DNA of 64,000 bases from Allobosea sp. GTDB taxonomy: Bacteria > Pseudomonadota > Alphaproteobacteria > Rhizobiales > Kaistiaceae. Of the stretch, positions 41,586-52,454 are shown piece by piece. Below the pieces are notes generated by a model, which worked only from the letters and a program-made list of their open reading frames with translations, had not been told where the DNA came from and did not search any database. The DNA lies in contig JAFKFV010000008.1 of NCBI GenBank assembly GCA_017307955.1, positions 124,001 through 188,000 on the forward strand, written 5' to 3'. Within the stretch, counting starts at the first letter, position 1. The number at the start of each line of letters is the position of its first letter. A program made the translations under genes and the position numbers.

Positions 41586-41912
41586 CTATTCCGGCGGCCG
41601 CGACGCCTTTTCCTCGAGCCCGGTGCGTCCCGTGCGGCTGGCGAGCTCCGCCATGACCGCGTCGAGCGCGACGCCCCTGACCTCGAGGAGGACGGCGAAA
41701 TGATAGAGCATGTCGGCGGCCTCCGCCGTCAAGGCGGCGGCGTCGCCCTCGACGGCGGCGATCACCGTCTCGACGGCTTCCTCGCCGAATTTCTTGGCGA
41801 CGCGCGCCGGGCCCTTGGCGATGAGCTTCGCCGTATAGGAGCCGGGATCGCCCGAGCGGCCGCGCTCGCGCACGATGGCGACGAGATCCTCGAGGGTGAA
41901 CGGCGCGTCCAT
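41586..41912 (-). CDS. hisE: Phosphoribosyl-ATP pyrophosphatase
   Basis: HisE hydrolyses phosphoribosyl-ATP to phosphoribosyl-AMP, the second step of histidine synthesis. The 108-residue protein has the MazG-like helices with [29 protein letters not shown] and [17 protein letters not shown], whose acidic residues bind Mg2+. It is separate from HisI, as usual in alphaproteobacteria. hisF lies 11 bp upstream on the same strand. Confidence 0.96.
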   Translation of the reverse strand: MDAPFTLEDLVAIVRERGRSGDPGSYTAKLIAKGPARVAKKFGEEAVETVIAAVEGDAAALTAEAADMLYHFAVLLEVRGVALDAVMAELASRTGRTGLEEKASRPPE

Positions 41913-41923
41913 GGAAGCCCTCC

Positions 41924-42712
41924 TCAGCCGTCGAGGCGCACGGGAATGCCGGCGGCGGCCATATGGGCCTTGGCCTGCTGGATCGTGTAGGTGCCGAAAT
42001 GGAAGATCGAGGCGGCGAGCACCGCGCTGGCATGGCCATCGCGCACGCCGGCGACGAGGTGGTCGAGCGTGCCGACGCCGCCGGACGCGACGACGGGAAC
42101 GCTCACCGCATCGGCGATGGTCCGCGTCAGCGCGAGGTCGAAGCCGTCGCGGGTGCCGTCGCGGTCCATCGAGGTCAGCAGGATCTCGCCGGCGCCGAGG
42201 CTTGCGACGTCGCGCGCGAACTCGACCGCGTCGATGCCGGTCGGCTTGCGGCCGCCATGGGTGAAGATTTCCCAGCGGTCCTCGGCCGCACCATCGACGC
42301 CGCGGCGAAGCGTCTGCTTGGCGTCCATCGCGACGACGATCGCCTGCGCGCCGAACTTCTCGGCCGCGCGGGCGACGATCGAGCGGTCCGCGACGGCGGC
42401 GCTGTTGATCGCCACCTTGTCGGCGCCGGCCAGCATCAGCGCCCGTACGTCCTCGACGGTACGGACGCCGCCGCCGACCGTGACCGGCATGAAGCAGGCC
42501 TCGGCCGTGCGCGCCACGACATCGAGGATCGTGCCGCGGTTCTCATGCGTGGCCGTGATGTCGAGGAAGCAGAGCTCGTCCGCGCCGGCGGCGTCATAGG
42601 CCTTGGCCGCCTCGACCGGATCGCCGGCATCGATCAGGTCGATGAACTGCACGCCCTTCACGACACGCCCGTCCTTGACGTCGAGGCAGGGGATCACGCG
42701 GGTCTTGAGCAT
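41924..42712 (-). CDS. hisF: Imidazole glycerol phosphate synthase cyclase subunit
   Basis: HisF is the cyclase partner of HisH and produces imidazole glycerol phosphate and AICAR. The 262-residue (beta/alpha)8 barrel begins [20 protein letters not shown], with the catalytic Asp, and has [25 protein letters not shown] and [13 protein letters not shown] with the second Asp. [12 protein letters not shown] is the phosphate loop. It overlaps the hisA stop by one base. All motifs are intact. Confidence 0.97.
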   Translation of the reverse strand: MLKTRVIPCLDVKDGRVVKGVQFIDLIDAGDPVEAAKAYDAAGADELCFLDITATHENRGTILDVVARTAEACFMPVTVGGGVRTVEDVRALMLAGADKVAINSAAVADRSIVARAAEKFGAQAIVVAMDAKQTLRRGVDGAAEDRWEIFTHGGRKPTGIDAVEFARDVASLGAGEILLTSMDRDGTRDGFDLALTRTIADAVSVPVVASGGVGTLDHLVAGVRDGHASAVLAASIFHFGTYTIQQAKAHMAAAGIPVRLDG

Positions 42713-43455
42713 CAGTTCAATCCCTCGCGCGCCGCCCTGATCAGCCGCAGCGCCTCGTCCGGGTCGAGGCGGCCGTCATAGAGGGCGCGCCCCGAGATGG
42801 CGCCTTCGAGGATGCGGCAGTCGGGCTCGAGCAGGCGGCGGATATCGGCGATCGAGGCGAGGCCGCCCGAGGCGATGACCGGGATGTCGACGGCGCGGGC
42901 CAGCGCCAGCGTCGAGCCGATATTGAGCCCCTCGAGCACACCGTCGCGGTCGATGTCGGTGTAGATGATCGCCGCCACGCCGGCATCGGCGAAGCGGCGG
43001 GCCAGTTCAATCGTCGTCAGCTCGGAGGTCTCGGCCCAGCCCTCGACGGCGACCTTGCCGGCGCGCGCATCGATGCCTACCGCGATGCGGCCGGGATGGG
43101 CGCGGCAGGCTTCGCGCACGAGGTCGGGATCGCGGACGGCGATCGTGCCGAGGATCACGCGGCGGATGCCCTTCTCCAGCCAGGTCTCGATGCCGGCGCG
43201 GTCGCGGATGCCGCCACCGAGCTGCACCGGCATCTTGACCGCGCCGAGGATTGCCTCGACCGCCGCGCCGTTCACCGCCTTGCCGGCGAAGGCGCCGTTG
43301 AGGTCGACCACATGCAGATACTCGAAGCCCTGCCGCTCGAAGGCGGCGGCCTGCCCGGCGGGATCGGTGTTGAACACCGTCGCCTCGTCCATGGCACCGC
43401 GCTTCAGGCGCACGCAGGCGCCGTCCTTCAGGTCGATGGCGGGAAAGAGGATCAT
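42712..43455 (-). CDS. hisA: Phosphoribosylformimino-AICAR isomerase (HisA)
   Basis: HisA isomerises ProFAR to PRFAR in histidine synthesis. The 247-residue barrel protein begins [20 protein letters not shown], with the catalytic Asp in PAIDL. It also contains [27 protein letters not shown], and [13 protein letters not shown] with the second Asp. The ATG at 43455 overlaps the hisH TGA by one base, and its stop overlaps hisF by one base, so hisH-hisA-hisF are translationally coupled. Confidence 0.97.
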   Translation of the reverse strand: MILFPAIDLKDGACVRLKRGAMDEATVFNTDPAGQAAAFERQGFEYLHVVDLNGAFAGKAVNGAAVEAILGAVKMPVQLGGGIRDRAGIETWLEKGIRRVILGTIAVRDPDLVREACRAHPGRIAVGIDARAGKVAVEGWAETSELTTIELARRFADAGVAAIIYTDIDRDGVLEGLNIGSTLALARAVDIPVIASGGLASIADIRRLLEPDCRILEGAISGRALYDGRLDPDEALRLIRAAREGLN

Positions 43456-44102
43456 CAGGGACGCCAATTCAGGAAATTGCCGAGCAAAGCGAGGCCGAGG
43501 CGCTGGCTCTTCTCGGGGTGGAACTGCGTGCCGGCGATCGTGCCGGTGGCGACGATGGCCGTGACCGGCCCGCCATAATCCGCCGTCGCGATCACGTCGG
43601 CCGGGTCGTCGGCATAGAACTGGTAGCCATGCAGGAAATAGGCATGCCAGCCGTCATCGCCGGTCGGGATGCCGTCCAGCAGCGGATGGGCGGCGGCTTG
43701 CAGCGTGTTCCAGCCCATATGCGGCACCTTCAGCGCCGGATCGGACGGCAGGACGGGGCGGACCTCGCCCTTGATGCGGTCGAGACCTGCCGAGACGCCA
43801 TATTCGACGCCGCGCGTCGCGAGCAGCTGCATGCCGACGCAGATGCCGAGGAACGGACGGCCGCGGCGGTCGATGGTGTCGATCACCGCCTCGATCATGC
43901 CGTCCGCCGCGTCGAGCTGGCTGCGGCAATCGGCGAAGGCGCCGTCGCCCGGCAGCACGACGTGATCGGCCTTGGCCACGACGTCCGGGTCCGAGGTGAC
44001 GACAACCGTGTCGCCGCGTCCCGCACGCGCGCTGGCAAGTTCGAGCGCCTTGCCGACGGAGTGCAGGTTGCCGGCGCCATAATCGATGATGGCGATGGTC
44101 AT
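43455..44102 (-). CDS. hisH: Imidazole glycerol phosphate synthase glutamine amidotransferase subunit
   Basis: HisH supplies ammonia from glutamine to HisF. The 215-residue class I amidotransferase has the nucleophile cysteine in [11 protein letters not shown], the catalytic Glu/His tail [14 protein letters not shown], and the oxyanion PGDGAFADC loop. Its start overlaps the DUF2628 gene by four bases (ATGA). The length is normal and all triad residues are present. Confidence 0.97.
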   Translation of the reverse strand: MTIAIIDYGAGNLHSVGKALELASARAGRGDTVVVTSDPDVVAKADHVVLPGDGAFADCRSQLDAADGMIEAVIDTIDRRGRPFLGICVGMQLLATRGVEYGVSAGLDRIKGEVRPVLPSDPALKVPHMGWNTLQAAAHPLLDGIPTGDDGWHAYFLHGYQFYADDPADVIATADYGGPVTAIVATGTIAGTQFHPEKSQRLGLALLGNFLNWRP

Positions 44103-44563
44103 CGCGCAGCCTCCGCGCTCGGGAAGAGACCGATGACCGGGCCGGGCGCCGCAGGCGGGCGGGCGATCGGGGTCGCCGCGTCGGGCTCGTCGTCCCGACG
44201 GTTCATGAAGAAGCGGATCTCGGCCTCGTCGCGGCTGACGCCGGTCGCCGAGCCGATCTCGACATAGCCACGCCGGGCGAGGAAATGGCGCCTCATGTCA
44301 TTGCCGAGGAAGCCGAGCCCGAGGCGCAGGGCCACGAGCGCCGCGAGCGCGGGCGTGCCGATCGTGTCCGAGAGCGCGACCAGCACCGCGGAAAGGACGA
44401 TATAGATCGCTGCGGCCAGGAAGAGCCGGCGCGACAGCATCCAGAGGAACGGGAAGAACAGCGCCGGCCATGAGAAGCCGTCCTTCACGAACAGGAAGCG
44501 GAGCGCATCCGGCACGCCGGCCTTGCGGGCGGGCGGCGGTGCGAGGACGACATAGGATTTCAT
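44099..44563 (-). CDS. DUF2628 membrane protein in the his operon
   Basis: This 154-residue protein belongs to DUF2628 and has three or more hydrophobic segments ([55 protein letters not shown]). Its function is unknown. It lies inside the his operon between hisB and hisH, overlapping hisH by four bases, an arrangement common in this order. A Pro-rich C-terminal tail may be cytoplasmic. No catalytic motif is seen. Confidence 0.85.
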   Translation of the reverse strand: MKSYVVLAPPPARKAGVPDALRFLFVKDGFSWPALFFPFLWMLSRRLFLAAAIYIVLSAVLVALSDTIGTPALAALVALRLGLGFLGNDMRRHFLARRGYVEIGSATGVSRDEAEIRFFMNRRDDEPDAATPIARPPAAPGPVIGLFPSAEAAR

Positions 44564-44570
44564 GGCCGCC

Positions 44571-45173
44571 TCAATCGCCGAGCTTGCCCTTGGTGGACGG
44601 AACGCGGCCTTCCTGGCGCGGATCGATCGCGACGGCAGCGCGCAGCGTGCGAGCCAGCGCCTTGAAGCAGGTCTCGGCGATGTGGTGGTTGTTCTCGCCG
44701 TAGAGATTCTCGATATGCAGCGTGATCGCGGCGTTCTGGGCGAAGGCCTGGAAGAACTCGCGGAACAGCTCGGTATCGAAATCGCCGACCTTGGGCCGCG
44801 AGAAGCCGACCTTCCAGACGAGATAGGGGCGGCCGGACACGTCGACGGCGCAGCGCGTCAGCGCCTCGTCCATCGCCAGATGCGTATCGGCATAGCGGGT
44901 GATGCCGGCCATTCCCCCCAGCGCCTTGCGGAAGGCGAGCCCGAGCGCGATGCCGGTATCCTCGACGGTATGGTGCTGGTCGATATGGAGATCGCCGCGC
45001 GCCGTGAGCTCGATGTCGAAGAGGCCGTGGCGGGCGAGCTGGTCGAGCATATGATCGAAGAAGCCGATGCCAGTCGCGATCGCGCCCCGCCCCGTGCCGT
45101 CGAGGTCGATGGCGACGGCGATCTCGGTTTCCTTCGTCTTGCGCTCGATCCTGGCGCTGCGCATCGGCTTCAT
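44571..45173 (-). CDS. hisB: Imidazoleglycerol-phosphate dehydratase
   Basis: HisB dehydrates imidazole glycerol phosphate. The 200-residue monofunctional enzyme has the duplicated Mn-binding signatures [12 protein letters not shown] and ENNHHIAE plus the N-terminal [16 protein letters not shown]. No HAD phosphatase domain is attached, unlike enterobacterial HisB. It is the first gene of the hisB-DUF2628-hisH-hisA-hisF-hisE run. It is divergent from hslV across 180 bp that must hold both promoters. Confidence 0.97.
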   Translation of the reverse strand: MKPMRSARIERKTKETEIAVAIDLDGTGRGAIATGIGFFDHMLDQLARHGLFDIELTARGDLHIDQHHTVEDTGIALGLAFRKALGGMAGITRYADTHLAMDEALTRCAVDVSGRPYLVWKVGFSRPKVGDFDTELFREFFQAFAQNAAITLHIENLYGENNHHIAETCFKALARTLRAAVAIDPRQEGRVPSTKGKLGD

Positions 45174-45256
45174 CCCGAAAAGCTAAGTCGGACCTTGGTG
45201 TTCGGCGCGCTTTTAGCAGGCACGGGACGCGAACGCCACCGTCTCCGCCCGGCGGC

Positions 45257-45287
45257 TTTGCAAGCGCCAAACGGCCGCCTACATAAG
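45257..45287 (+). promoter_or_regulatory. RpoH-like promoter of hslV
   Basis: TTTG at 45257-45260 is followed after 17 bases by CCTACATAAG at 45278-45287. It matches the alphaproteobacterial RpoH pattern with two mismatches (first base of CTTG and one base of the second box). It starts about 60 bases upstream of the hslV ATG. HslVU is heat-shock regulated in related bacteria, which supports the call. TTTGCA/TACATA is also a fair sigma-70 pair at 17 bases. Confidence 0.5.
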
Positions 45288-45353
45288 TCGCCTCCTCACC
45301 GGGATCGCCGCGGGGCCAGCTTGGACCAAGGCGATCCGCCACGAAAGAGTTCC

Positions 45354-45920
45354 ATGTCCCATTCCGAAACCGAAAACCCCTACGGCGCCTGGCACGGCAC
45401 GACGATCATCACCGTGCGCAAGGGCGGCAAGGTCGTGATCGCCGGCGACGGCCAGGTATCGCTCGGCCAGACGGTCATCAAGCATAATGCGCGCAAGGTA
45501 CGACCGCTGGGCAAGGGCGGCGTCATCGCCGGCTTCGCCGGTTCGACCGCCGACGCCTTCACGCTGTTCGAACGCCTCGAAGGCAAGCTCGAGCAGTATC
45601 CCGGCCAGTTGACGCGCGCCTGCGTCGAGCTCGCCAAGGACTGGCGCACCGACCGCTATCTGCGCCGGCTGGAAGCCATGATGCTGGTCGCCGACCGCTC
45701 GACGAGCCTCGTCCTCACCGGCACCGGCGACGTGCTGGAGCCGGAGGGCGGCGTCATGGGCATCGGTTCTGGCGGCAACTACGCCCTCGCCGCGGCCCGG
45801 GCGCTCATGGATACCGAGAGAAGCGCCGAAGAGATCGCCCGCAAGGCGATGGCGATCGCCGCCGATATCTGCGTCTACACCAATACCAGCGTGACGCTCG
45901 AACAGCTCGATGCCGCCTGA
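45354..45920 (+). CDS. hslV: ATP-dependent protease subunit HslV (ClpQ)
   Basis: HslV is the threonine protease core of the HslUV complex. The 188-residue protein has a short propeptide ending HG followed by the predicted catalytic Thr ([20 protein letters not shown]). Conserved regions [19 protein letters not shown] and [17 protein letters not shown] follow. AAGAG lies upstream of the ATG. Its last bases overlap a GNAT gene that in turn overlaps hslU, so hslV-GNAT-hslU form one unit. An RpoH-like promoter lies upstream. Confidence 0.97.
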   Translation: MSHSETENPYGAWHGTTIITVRKGGKVVIAGDGQVSLGQTVIKHNARKVRPLGKGGVIAGFAGSTADAFTLFERLEGKLEQYPGQLTRACVELAKDWRTDRYLRRLEAMMLVADRSTSLVLTGTGDVLEPEGGVMGIGSGGNYALAAARALMDTERSAEEIARKAMAIAADICVYTNTSVTLEQLDAA

Positions 45921-46427
45921 CAGCGCATCGCGCTACGCCTTCCGCCCGCTCCGGGAGGACGATCTTTCCCTGATCGCCTCCTGGCTGGCGGCGGAGCATG
46001 TCGCGGCGTGGTGGGACCCGCCTGCGATCGCCGTTCCGAAGATCGCGGCCCATCTCGCCGGCGGGACGATCCGTGCCTATCTCGTTTCGATCGACGGCCG
46101 GCCGGCCGCCTATCTGCAAGCCTATGATCCGCTTCTCGAAGCGGATCACCCCTATCGCGACCAGCCCCGGGGGACGCTCGGCATCGACCAGTTCATCGGC
46201 GAGGCAGACCTCGTCGGGAAGGGTCACGGGCCGGGGCTGCTCGACCATTTCGTCCGCGCGCGCTTCGATGAAGGCGTGCCGCGCATCATCTCCGACCCGC
46301 ATCCGGACAATCGCCGGGCTTTGCGGGCCTATGCCAAGGCCGGGTTCCGCCCGCTCGACCGGCGCACCACGATTTACGGCACCGCGCTCATCATGGGGCG
46401 GGACGCCGGCGAACCGACGAGACCAAG

Positions 46428-46431
<4 letters not shown>
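45910..46431 (+). CDS. GNAT acetyltransferase (AAC(6')-like) between hslV and hslU
   Basis: The 173-residue protein resembles the AAC(6')/siderophore-type GNAT family: [20 protein letters not shown] at the N-terminus, [20 protein letters not shown] as the acetyl-CoA loop, and [20 protein letters not shown] at the end. Relatives are named aminoglycoside acetyltransferases, but no resistance role is shown. The start overlaps hslV by 11 bases and the end overlaps hslU by four (ATGA), so it is translated with the heat-shock protease genes. This placement recurs in Hyphomicrobiales. Confidence 0.88.
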
Positions 46432-47729
<1,298 letters not shown>

Positions 47730-47892
47730 CGCTTCGCCGCCTGTTGCCCATCGGCGACAGGCGGCAGCCGTACGTCGCCTCACGACATCGTGGCGGCGCG
47801 CGAACTGTTGCCGCTCGGCGCGCGGATGCTATACAGCCCGCCTGCCGAGCCGCTACGAGGCCCGGCGATGCCAGGGAACGCGGATCGTCACG

Positions 47893-48852
47893 ATGTCGCG
47901 CACAAGAGGGGCGCTCAGAGCCCTCGTCGCCTTCAGCCTCCTCCTGTCGGGCCTCCTGCCCGCCTTCGCCGCCGTCGACGTGCCGCCGGGCAACCGCTTC
48001 AAGCAGCAGCCGGCGATCGACATGAGCTCGATCAAGCGCACCGGCGAGACCAAGCAGAGCTTCGAGGAGAAGTATCAGCGCATCCTGCGCGTGCTGCGCC
48101 GCGATCCCGGCCTCATCCGCCAGATCAAGGCCTCTGCCCGCCGCTACGGCATCGATCCGATCCACATGATCGGCGCGATCGTCGGCGAGCACACCTACAA
48201 TGTCGGCGTCGTCGACAATGCCCAGGCCTATTACGTCAAGGCGCTCGCCTATCTCGGCACCAAGGATCTCGTCTTCGGCTACAAGGGCGAGAGCGTCGAT
48301 GCCTTCGTGTCGCGGCCGCAATTCGAGGACTGCGCCAAGATCTCGGACAATTACGACCTGTGGACCTGCCGCGAATATGTCTGGAACAAGTCGTTCCGCG
48401 GCAAGACGGTCGACGGCGTCGCCTTCCCGCGCGACCGCTTTTCCAAGGTGTTCTTCCAGCCGCTCTTCGCGGGCCAGACCTTCGGCCTCGGCCAGATCAA
48501 TCCGCTGACGGCGCTGATGGTCACCGACCGCGTGCACCGCACCAGCGGATTGCCGCTGCTCGATCCGGACCAGGCGCCCAAGGTCTATGAGGCGATCATG
48601 GACCCGGACTCCTCGCTCGACTACATGGCGGCGATCATCCGCATGTCGATCGACGTCTATCGCGACACGGCCGGCGTCGACATCTCCGACAATCCCGGCA
48701 TCACCGCGACGCTCTACAATGTCGGCGACGTGAAGGCCCGCGCCCGGATGCTCGCCGCCGAGCGGCGCAAGAAGAAATCGGCCTGGCCGGAAGAGAATTA
48801 TTACGGCTGGCTGGTCAACGACCGCATCGAGGAACTGCGCGGCCTGCTCTGA
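47893..48852 (+). CDS. DUF1402 secreted protein with lysozyme-like motif pattern
   Basis: This 319-residue protein begins with a signal peptide (hydrophobic core about 10-25, ending PAFA) and belongs to DUF1402. Three patterns match the lytic-transglycosylase layout: E99 in AIVGEHTYN after a helix (YGIDPIHMIGAIV); FGLGQINPLTA at 197-207, resembling the GLMQ loop; and ATLYNVGD at 272-279, resembling AYNAG. It may thus act on peptidoglycan in the periplasm. This is my inference, since the family has no confirmed activity I can cite. It follows hslU after 163 bp and is convergent with an XRE gene. Confidence 0.82.
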   Translation: MSRTRGALRALVAFSLLLSGLLPAFAAVDVPPGNRFKQQPAIDMSSIKRTGETKQSFEEKYQRILRVLRRDPGLIRQIKASARRYGIDPIHMIGAIVGEHTYNVGVVDNAQAYYVKALAYLGTKDLVFGYKGESVDAFVSRPQFEDCAKISDNYDLWTCREYVWNKSFRGKTVDGVAFPRDRFSKVFFQPLFAGQTFGLGQINPLTALMVTDRVHRTSGLPLLDPDQAPKVYEAIMDPDSSLDYMAAIIRMSIDVYRDTAGVDISDNPGITATLYNVGDVKARARMLAAERRKKKSAWPEENYYGWLVNDRIEELRGLL

Positions 48853-48862
48853 CGGCCTCTCC

Positions 48863-49240
48863 TCAGCCCTTCCCGCTGCCTTTCACTGCGACCTCGTCGA
48901 GCACCTTCGAGAGGCGTGCCAGAGCCTCGGGCGTCAACCGGCCGATCTCGTTTGCCAGGCGATGGGCCAGTTCGCCGGCGGCCGGGTGCAGGCCGGCGGT
49001 GTCGATCACGACCTTCGGATGCGAGCGGGCCGCCAGCTGCTGCAATTCCTCGGCCTCGTCCCAGATGACGTTGAAATAGGCGATGATGCGCTGGATCATC
49101 AGCCAGGTCGGCCGGCCGCGGCGGCCGTGCTCCAGCGCGGAGAGATAGGCGCTGGAGACCCCGAGCCCTTCGGCCATCTCCTTCAGCGACAAGCCGCGCT
49201 GCTCGCGCATCGCCCGGAGCCGCGCGCCGAGCGGCGTCAC
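48863..49240 (-). CDS. XRE-family helix-turn-helix protein, GTG start
   Basis: The 125-residue protein has a standard XRE helix-turn-helix (LRAMREQRGLSLKEMAEGLGVSSAYLSALEHGRRG type, about residues 7-43) followed by an alpha-helical C-terminal region. Its start is a GTG at 49238-49240 that overlaps the Smr stop (GTGA), with GGGAGA seven bases upstream. It is the last gene of a mltA-Smr-XRE coupled run on the minus strand. The target genes are unknown. Confidence 0.85.
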   Translation of the reverse strand: MTPLGARLRAMREQRGLSLKEMAEGLGVSSAYLSALEHGRRGRPTWLMIQRIIAYFNVIWDEAEELQQLAARSHPKVVIDTAGLHPAAGELAHRLANEIGRLTPEALARLSKVLDEVAVKGSGKG

Positions 49241-49845
49241 CGGGGCGTCTCCCGCCGGCGCCGAAGCCGCACATAGAGCGCTCCGCCGCCGCCATGGCTG
49301 CGATGCGCCTCGTCGAAGCCGAGCACGATGTCGCGAAGCCCCGGCTCGGCCAGCCATTGCGGCACGCGCCGGCGCAGCACGCCGCGCTCCTGCTCGCCGA
49401 AATGCGCCGCATGCAGGTTGGCATGGGAAAGATGCGGTTCGCCGCGGCTCTCGCGAAAGCCCTTGCCGGTGATGACGAGGACGGTCTTGGCGCCGCGCAT
49501 CTGCGCCGACACCAGGAAGGCGCGGAGTGCCAGATGCGCGTCGTGCTGCGTCATGCCGTGCAGATCGATGCGCCCGTCGATGCCGACCATGCCGCGCGCG
49601 ACCCGCGACAGCACGCGGCGCTCGATCGGCGAGAGCGGCGGAACCGACGGCTTCGGCCGCGCGCCGGATGGGCTCTGCGGCTCGGCCGGCGGCACCGAGG
49701 CGAATTGGGAGGCGTCGGGTTCGGCAGGGGCGGGCGGCGCCTCGGGCTCGACCGCCTCGCCGGGACGGAGCGGCACGGCCGTCCGCGCCACCGTCGCCCA
49801 GAGCGTTCGCTCTTCGTCCGAGAGTCCGCGCCGCCGGCGGGTCAT
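49237..49845 (-). CDS. Smr/MutS2-domain protein
   Basis: This 202-residue protein has a Pro/Ala-rich N-terminal half and a C-terminal Smr domain, marked by [22 protein letters not shown] and the [15 protein letters not shown] block. Smr domains are nicking endonucleases in some proteins and RNA-binding in others. The LDLHG-type motif is intact (DLHG). It overlaps mltA at its start and the XRE gene at its stop by four bases. The specific role is unknown. Confidence 0.9.
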   Translation of the reverse strand: MTRRRRGLSDEERTLWATVARTAVPLRPGEAVEPEAPPAPAEPDASQFASVPPAEPQSPSGARPKPSVPPLSPIERRVLSRVARGMVGIDGRIDLHGMTQHDAHLALRAFLVSAQMRGAKTVLVITGKGFRESRGEPHLSHANLHAAHFGEQERGVLRRRVPQWLAEPGLRDIVLGFDEAHRSHGGGGALYVRLRRRRETPR

Positions 49846-50927
49846 GCCCGCGGCACCAGCGTCACGAAGCGGCCTCGCGCCTGCATGCGCCCGGCGATCT
49901 CGCCGGCTGCGTCGCCGGAGCCGAAGAAGATGTCGCCGCGCGCCGGGCCGAGAATGGCGGAGCCGGTATCCTGCGCCACCAGCAGCCGGCGGAACGGCTC
50001 GCTGCCGCTTGCGCCCGGAACGACGGTGTCGATCCAGATCGGGACGTGGAAGGTGTGCAGCGTGCGGTCGACGGCGAGGCTGCGGCCGGGCGTCAGCGCC
50101 ACCTTGGCGGCGGCGATCGGCCCGAGCGCGGGATCCTCGACCGGCGCCTCGCGGAAGAAGATATAGGAGCGGTTGGCGCCGAGAACGTCGCGGATCTCGT
50201 ACGGATGGGCGGCGAGCCAGGCGCGGATCGCCTGCATCGTCACCTTGCCCCGCTCCAGCGCGCCGCGCTCGATGAGGACACGGCCGACCGGCGTATAGGC
50301 ATGGCCGGACTTGGCGGCATAGGTGACACGCATCAGCCGTCCGTCGCCGAGGCGGAGGCGGGCGGCGCCCTGGACATGGATGAAATAGGCATCGACCGGA
50401 TCGGCGAGAAAGGCGATCTCCAGCCCGCGGCCGTCGAGTGCGCCATCCATGATCGCGCCGCGATCGAAGAAAGGCTCGAAGCCGGTCGCCGTCTTGCGGG
50501 CGAAGCGCATGCCGGTCTTGAGGCCGGGCGGCGGATTGGCCTCGTCGATCTCGACCAGTTCTTCGGGCGGACGCAAGAGCGCCGTCCGGTACGGGCCAGC
50601 CGGAACAAGCGCCGCGTCTGCCTCGGGCTCGTAATAGCCGGTGAAGAAGCCTTCGCCGGCCTCGCCCTCATGCGGTTCGAAATGCGTCTCGAAGAAGGTG
50701 CGCGCCGCGGCGCGGTCGATCATCTCCGGGAGTTCCAGCGCCTTGGCAGCCACCAGCGCCAGCCGGGCGCCGTCGATGCCGAGCGCGCGGGTCTTCGGCG
50801 ATGCCTCGACCGCCCTCAGCGCGGAGAGGCGGAAGGCGCGGAACGCGGCGGCGTGGTCGTCCTCCTCCCAGCCGGGCAGCGCGGCGAAGCCGACCGGCGA
50901 CAGCGGACGCGGTTCCCCCGACGACAC
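49842..50927 (-). CDS. mltA: Membrane-bound lytic murein transglycosylase A, GTG start
   Basis: MltA cleaves the MurNAc-GlcNAc bond of peptidoglycan, forming 1,6-anhydro-MurNAc. The 361-residue protein has [15 protein letters not shown], the barrel region [16 protein letters not shown], and the C-terminal 3D domain [29 protein letters not shown] with the catalytic Asp. No clear signal peptide or lipobox is visible at the GTG start (50925-50927), a feature shared with other rhizobial MltA. It lies 12 bp downstream of the Tim44-like gene. Confidence 0.93.
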   Translation of the reverse strand: MSSGEPRPLSPVGFAALPGWEEDDHAAAFRAFRLSALRAVEASPKTRALGIDGARLALVAAKALELPEMIDRAAARTFFETHFEPHEGEAGEGFFTGYYEPEADAALVPAGPYRTALLRPPEELVEIDEANPPPGLKTGMRFARKTATGFEPFFDRGAIMDGALDGRGLEIAFLADPVDAYFIHVQGAARLRLGDGRLMRVTYAAKSGHAYTPVGRVLIERGALERGKVTMQAIRAWLAAHPYEIRDVLGANRSYIFFREAPVEDPALGPIAAAKVALTPGRSLAVDRTLHTFHVPIWIDTVVPGASGSEPFRRLLVAQDTGSAILGPARGDIFFGSGDAAGEIAGRMQARGRFVTLVPRA

Positions 50928-50939
50928 GGACCGGCTCCG

Positions 50940-51680
50940 CTATTCGACGGTTTCGGTGGCGACGAGCAGCCAGTTCGGATCGCGCGAGCCCGTGTCGCGC
51001 GCAAAGGTCCAGACATCCGTGACGTCGGCGACGACGACCGGATCGCCATCGACGACTTCGCCGGCCTTGTTGCGCGTCGCCGAGATGAGCTTCGAGACGA
51101 AGCGCACGGTGATCTGCGCCGAGCGGGCACGGACGGCCGCGTCGGTGATCTCGGCCTTGTCGATGCCGACGAAGCTGAATTCGACGGTCTCGCCCTTCTG
51201 CTCGCGATCGGCGATGGCGCCAGCGAATCCGTCGAAGACCTCGCGGCCGAGCAGCGGCTTCAGCGCCTTGCGGTCGCCCTGTGCGAAGGCCGTGACGATC
51301 ATCTCATAGGCGGTGCGGGCGCCATCGAGGAACTGCGCCGGATCGAAGCTGCGGTCGGCGCTGGCGACGGCGGCGAGCCCGGCGGCGAGCGGCGAGCCGG
51401 CGGGGGCATAGGCGGCGATGCGTTCGGCGGCCGGATCGGCGGTGGCGATCACGGTGCCGTCCTCGGCCCGGCGCGGCAGCGGAACGACCTTGTCGCCCGG
51501 CCTCACTTCCGTCGGCTGGGCGTCGATCGTCTTGCCGCCCGCACCCTGCGCATCGTTGCCGCGCCGGCTGAACGGATCGAAGGGCGGCCGCTCGTTGCCG
51601 GTCCTCTGGCCCAGGACGCTCCTGAGCTTCCAGAAGATCACGACAGCCAGGACGAGAAAGATCAGCGTATAGATGTCCAC
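50940..51680 (-). CDS. Tim44/TimA-family putative adaptor protein, GTG start
   Basis: The protein of about 246 residues has one N-terminal membrane helix ([23 protein letters not shown]) followed by a Pro/charged linker ([13 protein letters not shown]). A C-terminal Tim44-like domain then begins near [21 protein letters not shown]. In mitochondria Tim44 tethers Hsp70 to the import channel; bacterial members are membrane-anchored and of unsure role. The GTG at 51678-51680 fits homologue N-termini (FDIYT); a longer start would add unrelated sequence. It is divergent from secB across 291 bp. Confidence 0.88.
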   Translation of the reverse strand: MDIYTLIFLVLAVVIFWKLRSVLGQRTGNERPPFDPFSRRGNDAQGAGGKTIDAQPTEVRPGDKVVPLPRRAEDGTVIATADPAAERIAAYAPAGSPLAAGLAAVASADRSFDPAQFLDGARTAYEMIVTAFAQGDRKALKPLLGREVFDGFAGAIADREQKGETVEFSFVGIDKAEITDAAVRARSAQITVRFVSKLISATRNKAGEVVDGDPVVVADVTDVWTFARDTGSRDPNWLLVATETVE

Positions 51681-51922
51681 GAAAACCGCTCTTGCCGAAG
51701 GCGTCCAACCCCGCGCTGCGCAGCCGGCCTCGAACGGCAGCACGCACCTGACGGTTTATCTGGTATCGACCGTCGCCGATCCAAGGGCAGCCGCTTGCGG
51801 ATGCCCCGACCGTTCAAGACAGGGACACGGCCGGACTGTCAAGGCCTCCCGTCAAGGCGGCGCCCGGGCGCGCCCTCAATCGCTTGTATCACGGGGTCGG
51901 AAGTGTTAGCGAGCCGCTGGAA

Positions 51923-51946
51923 GGAACCGGCCGGAACGGCCGTTCC
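51923..51946 (+). promoter_or_regulatory. Hairpin in the secB leader
   Basis: GGAA, one bulged C and CGGCCG pair with CGGCCG and TTCC around a GAA loop, ending 25 bases before the secB ATG. It is a GC-rich stem in the likely 5' leader and could affect translation. No regulator is known, so this is a structural observation only. Confidence 0.35.
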
Positions 51947-51971
51947 CGCGTTCGAGGAAACATCCGCGATC

Positions 51972-52451
51972 ATGGCCGATACTCCCGCCGACGGCGCCCC
52001 GAACCAGGGCCAGCCGAACCTCTCCGTCCTGACCCAGTATGTGAAGGACCAGTCCTTCGAGAATCCGGATGCGCCGCGCTCGCTCGGCCCGCGCCGCACC
52101 GCACCCGCGATCAATATCGGCATCAATGTCTCGGCCAATCCGCTCGACGCCGAGGATTTCGAGGTCGAGCTGCGCCTCGAGGGCCGCGCCACCGATGGCG
52201 AGCAGGTCCTGTTCGTCGCCGAGCTGCTCTATGCCGGCATCTTCCGCATCGCCAATGTGCCGAAGGAAAACCTCGCGCCGCTGCTCATGATCGAGTGCCC
52301 GCGCCTGCTCTTCCCCTTCGCGCGTCAGATCCTCGCCGAGATGACCCGCAATGGCGGTTTCCCGCCTTTGCTCATCGATCCGGTCGATTTCACGGCGCTC
52401 TATCGCCAGCGTCTGATGGAATTCCAGAACCAGCAGACGCGGCCGAGCTGA
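51972..52451 (+). CDS. secB: Protein-export chaperone SecB
   Basis: SecB keeps preproteins unfolded and delivers them to SecA. The 159-residue protein has the family blocks [45 protein letters not shown] and [21 protein letters not shown], and the C-terminal QTRPS tail. The length is typical of alphaproteobacterial SecB. It is divergent from the Tim44-like gene and convergent with dnaQ three bases away. Confidence 0.97.
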   Translation: MADTPADGAPNQGQPNLSVLTQYVKDQSFENPDAPRSLGPRRTAPAINIGINVSANPLDAEDFEVELRLEGRATDGEQVLFVAELLYAGIFRIANVPKENLAPLLMIECPRLLFPFARQILAEMTRNGGFPPLLIDPVDFTALYRQRLMEFQNQQTRPS

Positions 52452-52454
52452 CGC

